From positions 55,548,838 through 55,612,837 of the forward strand of contig CP154954.1 of assembly GCA_039621445.1 (NCBI GenBank): DNA of 64,000 nt, written 5' to 3'. The notes under the pieces are model-generated. The model ran no database searches. It worked only from the letters and a program-made list of their open reading frames with translations, and was not told the origin of the DNA. The first letter of the stretch is position 1. Every line of letters starts with the position of its first letter. Below, piece after piece: positions 12,066 through 23,145 of this stretch. The DNA is from Euglena gracilis (lineage: Eukaryota > Euglenida > Euglenophyceae > Euglenales). The position numbers and the translations under genes were made by a program.

Positions 12066-12698
12066 GGAGGTAAAAAAAAATACTTTCTGTCGTGCCAGCC
12101 CGGGCGGTGTTGGCCCCACCAGCCCAGGAGGACAGCGCGCGGCGGAGGTGGGTGGGAAGGGCCAAGGGGCCAAAGGGCAAGGGGAGGAGGAGCGGGGTAG
12201 ATTACCTGGAATATGAATTTCTTCTAGACGTTATTACCCTCAACAAACTCCTGTTATCCCGCGTCCAAATTCCCAACACATGGCTGGCCAAGATGGTCGA
12301 AGGATGGTTTCATAAATTGCCAAATCAAAAATTTTCTGCAAAATTTTTTTCTTTGGTAACACTTTTTGAACAAATGATGTACATTTTCTTCGCAAGATGT
12401 GTCCGAAACAATAAAAATATCAGTGTGAAGTTTATGAGGGTGTTATTGGGCATTCTAAATGGCCGCTGAAACCAATTCCCACGGTTCCAGCAACCGCCCC
12501 TCAGGGTTGTGGTTCACACAACACAGGGATCCTCTCAAAAGATTGTCGTTCATGGGTCAAATTTTTGGGTTGGGGCCGAGAATCCTGGACCAAAATTGCT
12601 GCCAATTGGCTGTAAGACAACGGGAACCACAAACCCATGTTCCACATTTGCAATATAAAAAAAACACATCGAAACGTCGCCACGTTGCAAGTGTGGAC
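12066..12698. other. intron sequence, copy A
   Basis: AT-rich sequence lies between the last and next-to-last exons of cyclase copy A. Nothing else is recognised. Confidence 0.4.
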
Positions 12699-12902
12699 CG
12701 TCGCCCCGCCCCCATCGTGGGCCAGCTGAAAGACGTCGTGCAGGGCCCGCGTGACGTCCAGGGAGGCGTCAGTCTCCTCGATGCGCTGGATCTGGTACAT
12801 CCACTCGTCGTCCAGCCCGCAGCCCGCCCGCTGCTGCACCGGCTCCCAGAAGAGGACGTCGCGGTACCACAGGCGCGGGGAGCACCGGAAGCCGTACTTG
12901 AC
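12699..12902 (-). CDS. nucleotidyl cyclase copy A, exon (end of catalytic domain)
   Basis: A 204-nt exon (68 codons, phase 0 at both ends) starts after CCCTCACAG. It reads VKYGFRCSPRLWYRDVLFWEPV, then DDEWMYQIQRIEETDASLD and RALHDVFQLAHDGG. The first part corresponds to the last strands of a class III cyclase domain (F-x-C-R...W-E-P). Copy B encodes the same 66-68 residues in two exons (40173-40286 and 39887-39970), so an intron was gained or lost between the paralogues. Confidence 0.65.
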
Positions 12903-13569
12903 CTGTGAGGGACAGGGGCGGTTCGCAACCAAATTAGGAATCACAATCCCCAAATTTGCAAAATTTATGCCTCAAAACTAGAAACTTACCAGAATACTTA
13001 TTCAAATTAGGCATCTGCAACCAATTTTTTCTGAATTTTTTTTCTTCGGAAAAGGGTCTTAGGTCGTGTCACGGGGGCCACGGGGGGGGGGGGGGCTGCA
13101 CAGAGGTGCTGGGACGCACGGTTCGGGGGGTCGTGTGAAAGGGCCTGCTCTGTGACTGCGCAAGGCTGGTACGTTTCCATTCCCTTCTTGAAGCTGAAGA
13201 TGACCAGCCACGGCAAAGGAGGTGCTGGATGAACCAGGAAGCTCGTGATTATGCTCAATGCGGGGCAGCACCTTTGTTAATGGCAGGTGGAATGCAAATA
13301 CTGCTGATGTTATCCGATGTCTTCATTCAATTTGGGTACTCGTTGCGGCCTGAATAATCATTATTCTGCATTTTGATCCTCAGGGAGAAAGAATGATAAA
13401 AAAGCCGAAGGAAAGAAACTTTGAAGAAGCGGTGACATTGCTGGACATGGCAATGGATCAGTAATAAACGCTAAAGTCGACTGCACTTTTTCAAAAATAT
13501 GTTTCGATAATAATGTCTTCGATGCATCAACTTTCGTCCCGTATTTGTAGGCTCTGGCCACAGCCACAC
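12903..13569. other. intron of copy A
   Basis: The intron between two copy A exons contains a G run at 13083-13095. No other feature is seen. Confidence 0.5.
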
Positions 13570-13755
13570 CTCCTGCTGCACGGAGTTGGACAGCAGCACG
13601 GTGCAGCCCACCGGCACCGCCAGCTCCCGCACCACCACCTCCACCGCGTTGCTCACCTCCGGCCCCCCCACCACAAAGAACCGCTGCCCCGCCGCGCTGA
13701 CCGTGGCGACGGTGCACGGCCCATGGCCGATGCCGATCAGCAGTCGGGGTGCAGG
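13570..13755 (-). CDS. nucleotidyl cyclase copy A, catalytic-domain exon
   Basis: This encodes the C-terminal half of a class III adenylyl/guanylyl cyclase domain: LLIGIGHGPCTVATVSAAGQ, then RFFVVGGPEV, AVEVVVRELAVPVGC and SNSVQQE. The motifs fit G-x-G-H-G (family G-[IL]-x-x-G), the loop before the 'y-x-v-x-G' strand, and the helix leading to the 'g-x-x-v-l-x-s' strand. The donor is GAG|GTGTGG. The upstream border is unclear: no AG lies within about 100 bp, and the edge is probably near 13755. Identity to copy B over 55 residues is about 82%. I found no exons further upstream for copy A, so it may be truncated. Confidence 0.7.
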
Positions 13756-13825
13756 GCCCCGGCAGGGGAAACAATGCAAATCAGGGTGTGGTGAGGCATA
13801 GAAGGAGAGAGCCGTGGTGCGTTAA

Positions 13826-14060
13826 ATCCAGAGGTTTTTCAGGTCCCAGGGGGAAGGGGGGGGTCTGGACCTACCCACCCACCCCTGGGGGGGGGGGGGG
13901 CTGGGTGACCCGCTGTCGGGGGGCTAAATTTGGATCCAAAAATTGTCATCTCTTTGCTACAAAAAAAAGTATTTAAAACCCCGCCTCCGGCGGCGGGTAC
14001 CCCACTCACCCCCCCTCCAGCGAGTACCCATTCACGGTGGGTGGGGGGGTGGGGGTGTGT
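13826..14060. repeat. G-run dispersed repeat copy
   Basis: It has the edge TTTTTCAGGTCCC, G and C runs, an AAATTTGGATCCAAAAATTGTCATC core and the GCCTCCGGCGGCGGG hairpin. This matches the family also seen at 1.6, 16.6 and 52.9 kb. A short CGTGCGTG-type run follows at 14060-14082. Confidence 0.5.
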
Positions 14061-14260
14061 GTGCGCGCGCGTGCGTGCGTGGTTATGGTAAAGACTCCAT
14101 GGACTTCCGGCAGTGGACCCCAAAAAGAGGGGCAACTTTTTTCATTTTTTGGGGGGAGAGAAAACTTCCATTAACTGTTGATGGAGCATTACCTGTTGAT
14201 GGAGGAGGCAGAAAGGCCGGTGCTGGTCCACGAGTTCTGCGCCAGGACTCCATGGCCTAC

Positions 14261-14503
14261 CTTGCAGACAGGGGTGCAGCGCGGCCAAGACGTTACAGCT
14301 ACGGCCGGACCGCACAGAGCAGAAGGGGCGAACGGTACAGAGGGCAGCCGAAGCGGGCTGCAGAAGAATCGGCAACACACGAAACATGGTTCCGATGGTT
14401 GGGAGGCTGGGGAGGGTGGGGACACTCCCAGACAAAGCAACGCCGTCCTGCAGCAAAGCAAGTGCAGCCCCACAAAGCTGTTGCTCTGGCACGTTAGCAA
14501 AGC
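14261..14503 (-). CDS. candidate internal exon, unknown protein
   Basis: A 243-nt block is bounded by a strong acceptor (CCCCCCCAG|GC) and a donor (CAAG|GTAGGC). One minus frame reads FANVPEQQLCGAALALLQDG and on to SCNVLAALHPCLQ without a stop, hydrophobic and Cys-containing. It could be an upstream exon of cyclase copy A or of a separate gene. No family is recognised and a second frame is also open. Confidence 0.35.
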
Positions 14504-15649
14504 CTGGGGGGGACAATTAAATCCCTTCAATTAAAACCCCTGATTTCTTAATTGGGCACCGAAAGGCGGAAAGAAAAGGGGGTTGTTTTTTTGAAGGGGG
14601 GGTGATTGGGCACCATTTGCAAAACCCCCCAAATCCTATGGGCATTTATCCCGCTTCTGAACAGAGCTCATATTTATGCGATGTTTGCCACCTCGAAATG
14701 CTCAAAATGCCTATTGGCCTATTGTCCTTCTGGATGACAGCTTTTTTGGTCATTAAACATAATGGGCAGATTAGGTACAAAATGAAATTATTTCATCAGA
14801 GGGGACATTTCTGCACCTGTTTTTCGAGAAAAATAAAATTATAACTAACCCTGAATACCCCCCAATTAATTACCCCCCAAAAATGACCCCCTCCGCACAA
14901 CGGTGAACGCTAAGAAATCAAGCAGGGAAACCGGTGCATTTGGACCTGAATACAAAGAGCATCCACTGTGAGATCCATTGTGCAACCAAAAAGAATAAGA
15001 ACCAGAAAACAACCAGAAAACAGTCCGATGAAGCCCTGTTTTGGCCAGTTTATCAAAAGGCTGTACTTATTGGGAGAAAGCTGGTCAAAATTTCAGAAAC
15101 TCAGCTTGCTTCAAACCTTTTTTTTTGCCCTGTGACTGAAAACAACCTGCAAAAATGTGCAGGCAATCACTGGGCTGTCACATACAAACTCTTACCGCGA
15201 TCCGAAAGCCGAGCAACCTTCAAACGATCCGACCCCCCCCCATAGCACCAGCTCCTGAGGGAGGAAAGACTGGGAGCGCCCCCCGTATCACTACACCTGG
15301 GAGAGCTCTACTTCCACGTTGGTTGTCTTCAGTCCCTCCAAGAGAGCGAAGTCGCTGCCTTGTGGACCGATACAAACGGCATCCCCTGAGGGAGAGAAGA
15401 GGCAATGAGGCAGCGGGGGGACGCCCAATGCACCCAAACAGGGAGAAGACCAAGCCACAGCAGTTGCAGCAGGAGGGCAGGGGGTTCACGACGCACCCCC
15501 TCCCCTTGACCGTAGGGGGCCCGACACAATCCCCCGCCTGCCTTTATGTCGAACCATGCAAATGGACCTGATTTTTTCCCGAGGCGAGAATGCGAAAATG
15601 CTGTTCATTTTCTATTGTCGGATGTCGGCAGGCATTATTATTTTTTAAG
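14504..15649. other. no gene identified
   Basis: AT-rich sequence with short open frames. Nothing firm is seen. Confidence 0.4.
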
Positions 15650-15830
15650 GCGCCTTAAAAAACCTTAAAAAACCTTAAAACCCTGAAATTTTTTTTTGCC
15701 AAAATGCCTTAAAAAACCTTAAAAAACCTTAAAAAACCTTAGAAAAATCACCCCGGGGAAGTTTTTCTTCCCTGTGATGACCTTAAAAACCCTTAAAAAT
15801 TCTCCCTGAGAAAATTTTTTTGTACCAAAC
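15650..15830. repeat. CCTTAAAAAA tandem repeat
   Basis: Units of ACCTTAAAAA(A) are repeated about ten times, in two blocks around a GGCGCCTTAAAAAACC start and a GGGGAAGTTTTTCTTCCC small hairpin (15757-15774). Confidence 0.75.
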
Positions 15831-16102
15831 AAATAATGGCATGTCTGAAACCCCGCATAAAGCCAGTCAATGCAGAAGTGGTTGTGAACAAAGAATATGA
15901 AAACCGGATTGTTTTGCCAAGGTTTCTGGCATAGTTCGGTTGGCCTCGGTTCACCAAAGGCTGTGACACACGGCCAGAAAAAGCAAAACTTGCAACCACA
16001 TCTTTCTTGATTTAAATTACTTGAGACATTCTTAGAGGAGTCAACAAATTGCTCAAAAGTGCAATTGCAGCAAAAATTGCATGAACAACAAAAAATCCCG
16101 AT

Positions 16103-16500
16103 TTGGGACAATTTAGTACGCTGGAGCAGTTTTCCACACTTGCCACAGCTGCATTTCAAGAAGCGAAACAGCGCGTTCTCCAATTGAGTGGTGATTCCGC
16201 AAATTTTCCCCACTTTCTTGCCCAAACACGTGAAAGTTTTGATCCCCGCACTTATATGCAGCAGTTGGAAGAAAGACTTTCTCGTTTGGAGCAGAAATCT
16301 TGCCATTGTGGAGAAATTCCTGCTGAATTTGCAAGCTTTCACACCCAAAATCTCGAATATCGCAAGTAGGATTGAGAATTTGCAACAACAGTGGCAAAAT
16401 GACACAGTGGATATCCGAACCGCAATCGCGGATTTGCAGACCCGCAATGCGGCAACCCATGAAAGTGATTCACTTGTTTTTGAAAAGTGCAAAGTGCAAA
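16103..16500 (+). pseudogene. coiled-coil-like coding remnant with a frame break
   Basis: The plus strand reads FSTLATAAFQEAKQRVLQLS, then YMQQLEERLSRLEQKS, with a heptad-like Gln/Leu/Glu pattern. After a stop near 16369 a different plus frame continues in the same style (ISNIASRIENLQQQWQNDTV, IRTAIADLQTRNA). This looks like one helical protein broken by a frameshift. The 314-residue minus frame across the same region is Cys/Phe-rich, as expected for the antisense of such sequence. The family is unknown; a transposon gene remnant is possible. Confidence 0.35.
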
Positions 16501-16611
16501 GTGCAGCGGCGTACCGGTTGCGGTGCCCGGCGGACAGCGACCGGGGCGACAGGTAACCTCTCCGGGGCAGATGTGCGCAGGCCGAGGTGGCCGCACAGCG
16601 CCCGCTCAAAA

Positions 16612-16795
16612 ACAGGCTTGTTTTTGAGACCAGCAGAGGGAGGAGGGGGTCACCCCCAGACAACTTTTTAGGACCCAGGGGAGAGGTGGTGGTGCGGACC
16701 CACCCACCAGGGCTTCGCTTGGTGAACCCCGGAGGGAGTCCAGCTCTGAAGCTGGAAAACCTGGGCTGGCTGGAAAAGGCTACTGGCTGACCCCC
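16612..16795. repeat. G-run dispersed repeat copy
   Basis: TTGTTTTTGAGACCAGCAGAGGGAGG at the left and GGCTGGCTGGAAAAGGCTACTGGCTGACC at the right resemble the edges of copies at 6.5 and 6.9 kb. Confidence 0.4.
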
Positions 16796-17405
16796 CGTTT
16801 AATGGTCCCCCGACTCTTGGTGGGTTTTTGCCACTTTTGGCCACTTTTGGCCACTCTCAGCCAGTTTTGGGTGTGGTACGTGTTTTTTTTTTTGGATGCT
16901 TTTGTCCACCTTTTTTGCCACTTTAAAGCAACTTTGGCCTTTTTGGACACCTTTTGTCACTTCTAAGCTATTCTGCAGATTTGGACACTTTTGGACACTT
17001 CTGCCCCTTTTTGCTGCTTTTGACTTCTTTTGGCCACCTTTGCCGACTTTTGGCCAGTTTTTGTTGTTTTTGACTTTTGTGTTTGTGACTTTTTTTGTTT
17101 TTGGTTCTCTTTCAGCATTTTGGACGACTTTTGGCACTTTTTTGCTGCTTTGGGACTACTTTTTGGTCATGTTTTGGCTTTTTAAGGACCCCTTGAAGCT
17201 GCTTTTGCCCCCTTCTTGGGGCCACTTTTGTCTGCTTTTTTGTCCACTGGAAGCTTCTTCTGCAGCTTTTTTTGGCCAAGTTTTCCACTGGAGGCTCCTT
17301 TCGCTCCTTTTTGGACACTTTGCCAACTTGAGACAGCTTCTGCTGATTTTTTTGGTGGTGTTTGAGTGCTCTTTGGTCACTTTTGGTCACATCCTTCTCC
17401 ACTCG
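16796..17405. repeat. degenerate TTTTGGCCAC tandem repeat
   Basis: About 600 bp of variations on a 10-12 bp unit (CTTTTGGCCACTTT) show the same wording as the cores at 11.6-11.9 and 48.15-48.5 kb, but without the TCCAACGACC borders. The open frames across it are repeat artefacts. Confidence 0.7.
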
Positions 17406-17969
17406 ACCTCCATCTTCCTTGAACTATTGGAAATAGACCAAAAAAAAACCGGCAAAAGTGGGCCAAAAATGGCGAAAAGTGGGCAAATATTAAAAAAATG
17501 GGCAAACGTTGGGGGGAAATGGTTAATGATGGCAATAGTGACCAGAAAGAGCCAGCCAGGGAAGACCTTGTCCACCATTTCCCACGTGCATTTCCCACGT
17601 TCCGACAAAAAGCAAAATCGGCCCTGGTCGGCCGTGGTCGGAACCCCCACCTACCCGGGAGGGTTACGGTAGTGGGATGGACAGTAGGAGGAGGGTCTCG
17701 AACCTCCTCGAACCTCCTCGAACGACATTCGAGGAGGTTCGAGACCCTCCTCGAATGTCGTTTGAGGTCGTTCGAGGAGGTTCGAGACCCTCCTCGAATG
17801 TCGTTCGAGGTCGTTCGAGGAGGTTCGAGACCCTCCTCGAACGTCGTTCGAGGTCGTTCGAGGAGGTTCGAGGTCCCTCCTCGAACGTCGTTCGAGGTCG
17901 TTCGAGGAGGTTCGAGGAGGTTCGAGGTCCCTCCTCGAATATCGTTCGAGGTCGTTGGAGGACGTTGTG

Positions 17970-18740
17970 AATATTTTTGAATGAAACTACTTTGAATGAC
18001 TGCAGTCCTGCGTAAATAAAATTTTTTTCCTAACCTAAACCTGACCCTAACCAACCCTAACTAAATTCTGCCATTGAAAGAAAAAACAGATGAAACAAAA
18101 TCCTCTCTCTCTCTCTCTCTGCCCCTGTCTTTGCTTTCTTCCGGATCGTGCCATGGAAAGACAAAAAAAAACAAGCTGAATCAAGAACAACGAACCATGG
18201 ACTTGCAACTTACTAAACAGCTCAGCAACATGTTCTTTTTAAATTCTGCCACTGATGAAGAGCGGGATGGTTGGCAACCATTCGCAATGAAATCTTAACC
18301 CTAACCCTATTCCTTCTAATAACCTCAGACACTCTCTCGGTACTGGATTATTTTTGAAAAAAAATTGAAGAATCAGTGCGTTCTGCAAAAGAAAAAATGT
18401 GTTTCTCTTACAATGCGTGGAAAATTTCCCCCTACAGGGTACCAGCTACCCCAAAGAGTCGCCCAACTAGGGTTAATACACATGGGGGGACCCTCGCTCG
18501 GCGCCTTCGGCGCCTCGCTCGGGTCCCGCCATGTTTTTAACCCTAGTTGGGCGACTCTTTGGGTTCGCTGTGTACCCTGTAGAGGGAAATATAGCAACGA
18601 TGAGCGGGATGGTTACAACCATTGGGGATGAAATCTTGACCCTAACCCTATTCCTTCTAATAAGAACCTCAGAAATTCTCTTGGTATGGGAGTATTTTTG
18701 AATACAAATACCTTTGAACCAGTGCATTCCTGCGAAAATC
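17970..18740. repeat. three copies of a telomere-like segment
   Basis: TATTTTTGAA...CTTTGAA...CAGT(C/G)C(A/G)TTC(T/C)GC words recur at about 17970, 18349 and 18692. CCCTAACCCTA-type repeats lie at 18032-18062, 18297-18308 and 18645-18655. The last two copies also share GAGCGGGATGGTT...AACCATT. Period is roughly 345-360 bp. These are interstitial TTAGGG-type repeats, not a chromosome end. Confidence 0.6.
18427..18588. repeat. near-perfect 160-bp hairpin
   Basis: A left arm from CCCTACAGGGTAC through CAAAGAGTCGCCCAACTAGG pairs with a right arm ending GTACCCTGTAGAGGG. The axis lies at GGCGCC-TTC-GGCGCC (about 18507). Pairing is nearly continuous over about 75 bp per arm. It is related to the weaker hairpin at 2944-3050. 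Confidence 0.8.
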
Positions 18741-19320
18741 GAAAAATCGAAAAATTGCCCGAGTAGGGAGCGATGGGGGGGGATTTGAGAAATTCAACTT
18801 ACCAACCCAATCATATATCGAGAGGGACAGTCTCGCCTGCTTGGGTGGTCGTTTCTAGAAAAATTCCCAAAAACCAAAAAACCAAAAAAAAGGAACCCAC
18901 ACAAACTTTGTCGAGGACGTTGGTGTTGAAAGTTGTATGCATGTACGCAGGAGGAGGGTCTCGAACCTCCTCGAATGTTGTTCGAGGACGTTCGAGGAGG
19001 TTCGAGGTCCCTCCTCGAATGTCGTTCGAGGTCGTTCGAGGAGGTTCGAGACCCTCCTCGAATGTCGTTCGAGGTCGTTGGAGGAGGTTCGAGACCCTCC
19101 TCAAACGTCGTTCGAGGTCGTTCGAGGAGGTTCGAGGTCCCTCCTCGAACGTCGTTCGAGGTCGTTCGAGGAGGTTCGAGACCCTCCTCGAATGTCGTTC
19201 GAGGACGTTCGAGGAGGGACCTCGAACGTTTTTAAGCCCCCCCCCCTTTGAAGGGGGGGCTTAAAAACGTTCGAGGAGGTTCGAGCTCGAACGTTCGAGA
19301 TCGAACCTCCTCCTACTGTA

Positions 19321-19827
19321 ACCCCCCCCCCCACCTACCCCAAGGATTTGAAACTGAAGTCCGTGCACACCCAAAAAGGCTAATTTACTACTGCTTAAAA
19401 AAGGCTACAGAACCGCTTTCAGGAAGTGCCCAAACACCTGAGGGCCAAGCTAAAATCCTGACCGAATTTTGGGCCAAAAAATATACTCCCTTCCAAAATC
19501 GGCCGAAACTAACTGCCCCCCTTGGGCATTTTTTGGGCCAAGATTTGTCAGAATATTTTGGGGGGTCCCGGTGCCCCCCCAATCTGGACACCCAGTTGGT
19601 CCAGGGGGTGAAACCTCCTCATCTACCTGCACACCATCAACAAACATCTGGGTCTGCCAACCCACCCCAGCGTGGGAACTGCTGGGGTCCTCCCCAAGAA
19701 TTGAGCCATCTGAAAGCATTTCCCAAAAAATTTTCAACCCTTTGTGCCAAAACCAGTACCTATGCCTCCGGTTCCCGACTCCCCCTGGGGCGCCTGACGC
19801 CAGACCCCCCCCGAGTAAAAAAGAAAC
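19321..19827. other. no exon identified (3' side of the RRM gene)
   Basis: A minus frame stays open here, but it runs through intron-like sequence beyond the donor at 19828. I cannot identify the next exon of the RRM gene. Confidence 0.4.
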
Positions 19828-20131
19828 CTGCTCCAGGAGGGCGTTGGCCGCCGCCACCGCCTGCGGGGAGGGCGGCCGCAGCGCCGCCTCCGGGTCGGCC
19901 GCGGCCCCGTCCGGTCCAGCGCCAGCGCCGGCGAGGGCCAGGGCGGCCACGGCGGCGAACACGTCCGGCGGCCCCTCCGTCTCGTCGTCGGAGTCCCACG
20001 CCGGCCGCTCCTCCGCCGCATCGCCCTCGGAGGAGGCGCTGCTGCTGGGGCCCACCGAGGCCCCGTCGGAGCCGCTGTCCGACGCGGCGTCGGGGGTGGG
20101 CTGCCGGGGGGTGTAGGCCTTCGAGGCGTAC
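19828..20131 (-). CDS. RRM protein, Ser/acidic exon after the RRM
   Basis: A 304-nt exon sits between CAG|G and CAG|GTTTCT. It finishes the RRM (R-YASKAY) and continues into a Ser/Asp/Glu-rich segment (AASDSGSDGASVGPSSSASS, DSDDETEGPPDV), then an Ala-rich helix (AVAAANALLEQ). Phase (1 nt + 101 codons) matches the upstream exon exactly. Acidic-Ser linkers after an RRM are common in splicing or mRNA-binding proteins, but the specific protein is not identified. Confidence 0.65.
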
Positions 20132-20640
<509 letters not shown>

Positions 20641-22079
20641 CTGCGGGCAGCCCATTGCCCAAACAGCCAGAGTTACAGCCAAGGATTACTTTGCAGTTTT
20701 CAAAACCAAGCAAATCAGGTGATGGGACAGCAGTCAGCCACTTCCTTCTGAGGGGCAAAGATTTGGGAAAGGCGTGGGCCAGGCTTGTGCTCACCGACCG
20801 GGGGGTGGGGGGTGTAGGCCCCCGACTGAGCAAAAGCCTGGCCTGGACCTATGCCACAATTGCTGTAATTTTTTCCCGCACGTCTTGGTCCAATGTGAAA
20901 GAATCCGCCCCAAATTTAACGATACCAAGGGAGGAATGTCACTCACCCCCTCCGAAATAACAATGCACCCCCTAAACTGGACTCTTGGCCGCCTGAACAG
21001 CAAACCCCACCCAGCTGCAACCCGGAGAGGGAAACCAAGCCAGCCAGAAAATCGTCAATTTCTCTCCCAACAAGGATTTTTGGCAGAAATGACCCGCACA
21101 ACAAATTTGAGCCAATACCAATTCACAACAAAACATCAAACATATGAAGTTGAAAATTGTCTGAAAATGAGCAATTTGGGGGTCGCTTTTTAATTTGAAA
21201 AAATAGTTCAGCCCTGGGGTTGCTTAACTGGAGGGGTTTCTTGATTTTGAGGGGTGCTAAAACTTGGGCGGATGTTGCCCTCAAAACAGTGTGCCTCCCC
21301 CGGACCCATACTCCGGATCCCAAATAATGCACTCTCGGTGTATTATTTGGGGGGGGTTAGACAAAAAAAACAATAACAGCCAGTCAGAAACTCTGAAAAT
21401 GTCATTTGGTCATCTCCTGGGTAGGGGGTTTGTAAAGGACATGGGTGTTGGCTGAGCAAAAAGGTACTGGCTGGACGCCCCCTGCAAAAAAAAGTACATT
21501 GCTTTTCAAAATGAATCTGCACCTTTTTTGTTATCTGGCTCCCCCAGGCTGCCCAAATCTGCCTGTTCCTTTTCTGTTCCATTGCGGTGCCCAAACCGGC
21601 AGGTTCTCTAAAATGCCCACTCTCTGGCCCATCGCCTCCCAAATAACCCCTGCAGCCCACACGTGGGCACGGGTTTCGTCAGATTCTCTGTCGAGAATCC
21701 AATATGTGTCATGATCTGCACACACACACACACACACTCACACACACACTTTGCCAATGTGTTCACCTGTCTCCATATCTCCCTTTCGCCATTTGGGGAC
21801 CCCGCGACACCTCTGGCTGGCAGAATTCTGCCTTTCGTGAACAGATCATCACAATCTGTGCTGGGCAAAATCCAAATACCTTGGGACTCCCTCGGCTTTG
21901 GACAGGACCGGCGGGAGGGCGGGGAAGGCAACTGTGGGGCCATTTTTGGCACGAGAGACCTTTCCTGGGGGGGGGGGGTTCAAACAGGTTTGCCTGGAGC
22001 AAAAAACAAGAGGTGTCTGGCTGAAAAATAAACAGGAGGAGGGAAGGGAAATGTGCATTTGGGCGAGGGGCTGGGGGCT
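20641..22079. other. intron of the RRM gene
   Basis: The stretch between the two RRM half-exons contains a short CA repeat (21720-21750) and no other supported feature. Confidence 0.5.
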
Positions 22080-22233
22080 GGAACAAATCCCGGACCCGCT
22101 GTGGGGAGTATGCCCGGGAGAAGCCGGAGACGTACAGGTTGGCGTGGGGGGCCGGCGAACCAGAAACGTGGGCACTGGAGCCAAACAACTGCATAACGTC
22201 ACCGAGCGTGTCTTCCAAGAGAACATCCACATT
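22080..22233 (-). CDS. RRM protein, first half of the RNA-recognition motif
   Basis: After a TATAG acceptor the minus frame reads NVDVLLEDTLGDVMQLFGSS, then ANLYVSGFSRAYSPQRVRDLF. ANLYVSGF is a good RNP2 strand and SPQRVRDLF is helix 1; the next exon continues with FGPIF. The lower border is uncertain because no GT donor in the right phase is visible after RDLF, so a microexon or unusual donor is likely. Confidence 0.65.
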
Positions 22234-22319
22234 CTATATAGAAAAATAAACAAATTAAAAAAACCTTTGGCTGCTTTCTTTTTTTGTGCAAAATTTGGAT
22301 TTTGCCAACAATGTGAGCC

Positions 22320-22555
22320 TTTTACTACCCCCCCCAAATAACACCTCCCCCAAATAACACCCCCCCCAAATGACACCCCCCCCCCCTCGGGGGCTGATTT
22401 CGAGCGCCCAAATAACAGACCCCCCTGTTTTCCTTTGGTTTTCCATCTAAAAATAACACCCCCCCAAATAACACCCCCCCCCTGGGGCCCCAGTTCGGGT
22501 GCCCAAATAACACACCGGGGGGGGGGGTTATTTGGGGGGGGGGGGTTACTTATTT
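22320..22555. repeat. AAATAACACCCCCC repeat with inverted ends
   Basis: CCCCCCAAATAACACC is repeated about six times, ending in the complementary GGTTATTTGGGGGG. TTTACTACCCCCC at the left and GGGGGTTACTTA at the right form loose inverted ends. It resembles the element at 62157-62574. Confidence 0.6.
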
Positions 22556-23081
22556 CCCCTCTACAAACGGTGCAGAAGAGAATTCAAGTTGCAATCCAGA
22601 CAAAAATGATGAGGAAAAAATAACGGGGAAAATGACAGGAAAAATGATGGTATAATGCCAATTTTGGAAAGAGAGAATTCAATTTTTCGCGGAAAATGGT
22701 GCTATTGTTATCACCTGTAATGAAAAAGGAAAAGGAAAAAGAAACTCAAATTATTTGGAAAAAAATGTCAAAATGTTTTTTTGGGTTTCCTTTTTTCAGT
22801 ACACAACTGAAGCAAAAATTCACCATATTTCATATCCATGCTTATTTGTGTGAAATTTGATGCCCTCTGAAAGTGTGGTTATCCCCAAAGGTCGTAAAAG
22901 AGCTATGGGGGAAAATGATGGGGGGAATGATGGGAGATATTGAATGGTCTCCCACCATCATAGTTTCCCATAATTTTTATCCAGATTGCATCCACACCCA
23001 AGCGAGGTGTTCAGACCAATCACAAGCCGAAAGAAAAGAAGTGGAAGAAGAAAACAGCACCGTGCACCGTTCGTCACTCAC

Positions 23082-23145
23082 CAGGGGTGACAGCGGTTGT
23101 GTGGTCTGGGCATGGCTGGGGCATGATGGCGAGGCTGGCGGCCAT
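23082..23145 (-). CDS. candidate first coding exon of the RRM gene
   Basis: ATG in the context ACTATGGCC starts MAASLAIMPQPCPDHTTAV and the exon ends at a perfect donor (CCCTG|GTGAGT). It is the nearest upstream exon candidate on the right strand. Its end phase does not join directly to 22233, so another small exon would be needed between them. Confidence 0.35.

Larger units (their letters stand above)
17681..19320. repeat. composite foldback array of 43-bp palindromic units
   Basis: Two arrays of 43-44-bp units (TTCGAGGTCGTTCGAGGAGG followed by TTCGAGACCCTCCTCGAATG) lie at 17690-17950 and 18950-19215. Each unit contains its own inverted repeat. Between them are three degenerate copies of a telomere-like segment and a 160-bp hairpin. 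The outer ends are inverted: ACAGTAGGAGGAGG at 17681 and its complement at about 19304-19318. The right end carries the GCTTAAGCCCC/GGGGCTTAAAAACGTT signature also seen at 4.2 and 53.2 kb. Confidence 0.7.

Noticed and set aside
15719-16663. 314-codon minus-strand frame
   Set aside because: Cys/Phe-rich composition is typical of the antisense of a Gln/Glu/Ala coiled coil on the plus strand. It also runs into a tandem repeat.
17690-19310. CRISPR array
   Set aside because: The units are contiguous 43-44-bp palindromic tandems without unique spacers, in eukaryotic sequence.
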